In this document: one piece after another, positions 5,613 to 7,075 of the stretch | How positions within the stretch are numbered: position 1 is the stretch's first letter | Layout: each line of letters begins with the position of its first letter | Source: an uncultured Clostridia bacterium | Lineage (GTDB): Bacteria; Bacillota; Clostridia; Oscillospirales; Ruminococcaceae | Assembly: GCA_947625455.1 (NCBI GenBank) | Contig: CANQOJ010000117.1 | Span: 1-7,075 of the forward strand | Length of the DNA: 7,075 nucleotides | Reading direction: 5' to 3' | Program-made: the position numbers and the translations under genes | Notes under the pieces: generated by a model | What the model saw: only the letters and a program-made list of their open reading frames with translations | What the model was told of the DNA's origin: nothing | The model's database searches: none

Positions 5613-6530
5613 TCAGTTGTTGTCGTTTTTTCTTTCAATTTTCCTGTAATATAACGACGGCAAATCCCCGCCGCTGAATTTCGTTTCCTCAAAGTTAAGT
5701 ATCGCGTTAATTTTTCTGTTAAGGTCATCGGGATCTTTATATCCGCAAAGCTGTGCCTTTTTACATTCTTCCACAGCTTTCTCGCGCTCGCCACGCATAG
5801 CGTAGTAATTTGCATATTCGGCGTGCGCCAGCGGGTGGTTAGCGTTAATCTTCATCAGATATTCAAGCGTTTCTTTTGCTTTTTCGTAATCTCCTCTGCA
5901 AAGAAAGATTTTCACCAAAATGAAGTAAGAAAAACCGTCATTTGCATTATATCTTAACGCCTGATTAAAGCAATACTCAGCTTTGTCAAGGTCGCCCTCG
6001 GAAAAATACGCATTACCAAGCCTTGACTGCGCTTCCGCGTCATCAGGAGAATATTCTGTCGCTTTTCTGAAACACCACATAAGTTTTGGTTTGTCGTCTA
6101 CGGCTTCATACAGCTTTACAAGCCATTCAATGCAGAACTTCTGATTTTGCCGTACAACGGAATTTGACAGCGCCTGCTGCAGCTTGTCCTCGGCTTCGGG
6201 ATAATTTCCCGAAATCAGCGCGTAAATGCCTTTATAAACAAGCCTTGCATTCTCGTCATGCCTTAATATCTTCATTCCGTCCTTGCCTAAAGCCTTTAAA
6301 GCGGCTTTTCTCCGGCTGAGATACGGTTGAATAAAATCTCTTATGACCACTGTCAAAAGACAAGCGACCGCTCCAATCGCCGCAAATATTGTTGTTTCAA
6401 GCATTATGTCGGCGAACTTTCCGTTAACGCCATACATTGAAATTATAAACAATATCCCCATAAAAATACCGGCGAAAAACGACGCCAGATGAGCGGCAGG
6501 CTGTTTGTTATTGTTGTTTTTACTATTCAA
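5613..6530 (-). CDS. Membrane-anchored tetratricopeptide repeat protein
   Basis: From TTG 6530 this is a 305-aa protein. An Asn/Lys-rich N-terminus precedes two hydrophobic segments (about 15-34 and 46-63), then a basic stretch (RRKAALK), then about five TPR units (roughly 98-265) with signatures such as AEAQSRLGNAYFSEGDLDKA and the A..E......P spacing. TPRs bind other proteins; basic residues after TM2 suggest the TPR domain faces the cytoplasm. No enzyme motif is visible and the partner is unknown. Start: ATG 6569 overlaps the ruvA stop (ATGA) but has no SD. TTG 6530 has a perfect AAGGAGGT (6543-6536) 5 bases upstream, which I prefer; the ATG would add 13 residues. The gene sits between ruvA and ruvB, which are adjacent in most bacteria, so it may be linked to recombination or only share expression. 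Confidence 0.85.
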   Translation of the reverse strand: MNSKNNNNKQPAAHLASFFAGIFMGILFIISMYGVNGKFADIMLETTIFAAIGAVACLLTVVIRDFIQPYLSRRKAALKALGKDGMKILRHDENARLVYKGIYALISGNYPEAEDKLQQALSNSVVRQNQKFCIEWLVKLYEAVDDKPKLMWCFRKATEYSPDDAEAQSRLGNAYFSEGDLDKAEYCFNQALRYNANDGFSYFILVKIFLCRGDYEKAKETLEYLMKINANHPLAHAEYANYYAMRGEREKAVEECKKAQLCGYKDPDDLNRKINAILNFEETKFSGGDLPSLYYRKIERKNDNN

Positions 6531-6543
6531 GGAGAACCTCCTT
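6529..6543 (-). promoter_or_regulatory. Perfect SD of the TPR gene, folded into its own hairpin
   Basis: On the - strand AAGGAG (6543-6538) and CTCCTT (6534-6529) are exact complements around a GTT loop. The SD AAGGAGGT is thus paired with the bases just before and including the TT of the TTG start (6530-6528). It lies 22 bases downstream of the ruvA stop codon, so a ribosome finishing ruvA could open it. The complementarity is seen directly; regulation is inferred. Confidence 0.6.
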
Positions 6544-6565
6544 TGCGTGTTTGTGAGTGTTTTAT

Positions 6566-7075
6566 TCATGCAAGATTTTTAAGTCCGAATTTTATAAGGT
6601 CCTCAACCGTGCTTTCGGTATCTGCGCCCATAAGCGCAGAGTTTATCTGTGCAGGCGAAAATCCCAAAACGGCGAGCGCTTCCATTGCTTCGGAAACGTT
6701 GTTCGAGCTGATTTGCGGCGCGCTTACTAGTTCAGCAGAGGAAAATCCCTGTTCTTTAGCGATTTTGTCTTTAAGTTCAAACACTATCTTCTGCGCAATT
6801 TTAGGACCTATGCCGGGCGATTTGGTAAGGGTTTTGCTGTCGCCCGTCGCAATACAAAGCGCTAGTTTTGACGGCGTTATGTCCGAAAGTATCGAAAGCG
6901 CGGCTTTCGGTCCTACTCCCGAAACGGAGATAAGCTGTTTAAAGCACGAAAGCTCCGCACTGTCAGCAAATCCGAACAAATCCACCGCATTTTCCGTTAT
7001 ATGAAGATAGGTGTACAAAAACACCTCGCTTTTCCCGTTGATTTGCGCCAAAGTGTTCGCTGTTGTACGGCAGGC
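6566..7075 (-). CDS. ruvA: Holliday junction DNA helicase subunit RuvA, 5' end outside the window
   Basis: RuvA tetramers bind Holliday junctions and recruit RuvB. The 169 visible residues run open to the window edge; RuvA is normally about 200 aa, so some 30 N-terminal residues are missing. The visible part starts in domain I (ACRTTANTLAQI, then EVFLYTYLHITENAVDLFGF). It continues with two helix-hairpin-helix motifs, LISVSGVGPKAALSIL and KSPGIGPKIAQKIVFELK, that grip the DNA backbone. A flexible linker (FSSAELVSAPQISSNN) and domain III (EAMEALAVLGFSPAQI) that contacts RuvB follow. A TTG at 7051 in frame is not the start, because homologous sequence continues upstream of it. The TGA stop overlaps a possible ATG of the TPR gene. 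It is the first gene seen of the - strand operon, so the promoter, and perhaps ruvC, lies beyond the right edge. Confidence 0.95.
   Translation of the reverse strand, partial: ACRTTANTLAQINGKSEVFLYTYLHITENAVDLFGFADSAELSCFKQLISVSGVGPKAALSILSDITPSKLALCIATGDSKTLTKSPGIGPKIAQKIVFELKDKIAKEQGFSSAELVSAPQISSNNVSEAMEALAVLGFSPAQINSALMGADTESTVEDLIKFGLKNLA

Noticed and set aside
5600..5815. A 72-residue N-terminal extension of RuvB
   Set aside because: It overlaps the TPR coding region in another frame, has no RuvB similarity, and a well-placed SD precedes ATG 5599.
6489..7004. A 171-residue + strand open frame opposite ruvA
   Set aside because: It mirrors the ruvA coding sequence, with no SD and no family resemblance.

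Overview
The window looks like chromosomal DNA of a Gram-positive, probably spore-forming Clostridia member (Firmicutes). Supporting signs are strong GGAGG / GGTGAT-type Shine-Dalgarno (SD) sites, a sigma-A type promoter, a PdaA-like peptidoglycan deacetylase (a family tied to spore cortex), a BspA-type leucine-rich repeat protein and mixed AT-leaning composition. Species cannot be named from the sequence alone.

Layout. Positions 1-62 hold a small palindrome followed by degenerate ACTGTMY-like repeats, probably a dispersed intergenic element. Positions 77-817 (- strand) encode a secreted polysaccharide deacetylase with the TFDEGYENG signature. A 222-base AT-rich divergent spacer (818-1039) carries a good extended -10 promoter and a 5'UTR hairpin for the + strand gene at 1040-2026, a DHH/DHHA1 phosphoesterase of the NrnA (nanoRNase / pAp phosphatase) type. 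A 12-bp stem with T-tracts on both sides (2041-2081) ends that gene and, from the other direction, the long - strand operon.

From the right edge leftward, 7075 down to 2096, everything is on the - strand and tightly packed: ruvA (5' end outside the window), a two-TM membrane-anchored TPR protein, ruvB, dprA, a 57-aa ribbon-helix-helix-like protein and a roughly 404-aa LRR protein. RuvA and RuvB form the Holliday-junction branch migration motor and DprA loads RecA on incoming single-stranded DNA, so the core is a recombination operon. The TPR, RHH and LRR genes are unexplained passengers within it.

The points most worth a second look concern gene starts and integrity. The LRR gene has an excellent SD and ATG, but its frame is broken about 10 codons in. 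The dprA gene has a well-placed SD followed by ACG where its neighbours have ATG. The SD of the TPR gene sits in its own hairpin just downstream of the ruvA stop. No CRISPR array, transposase, tRNA or rRNA was seen, and I found no clear evidence of a wholly new defence or mobile system.
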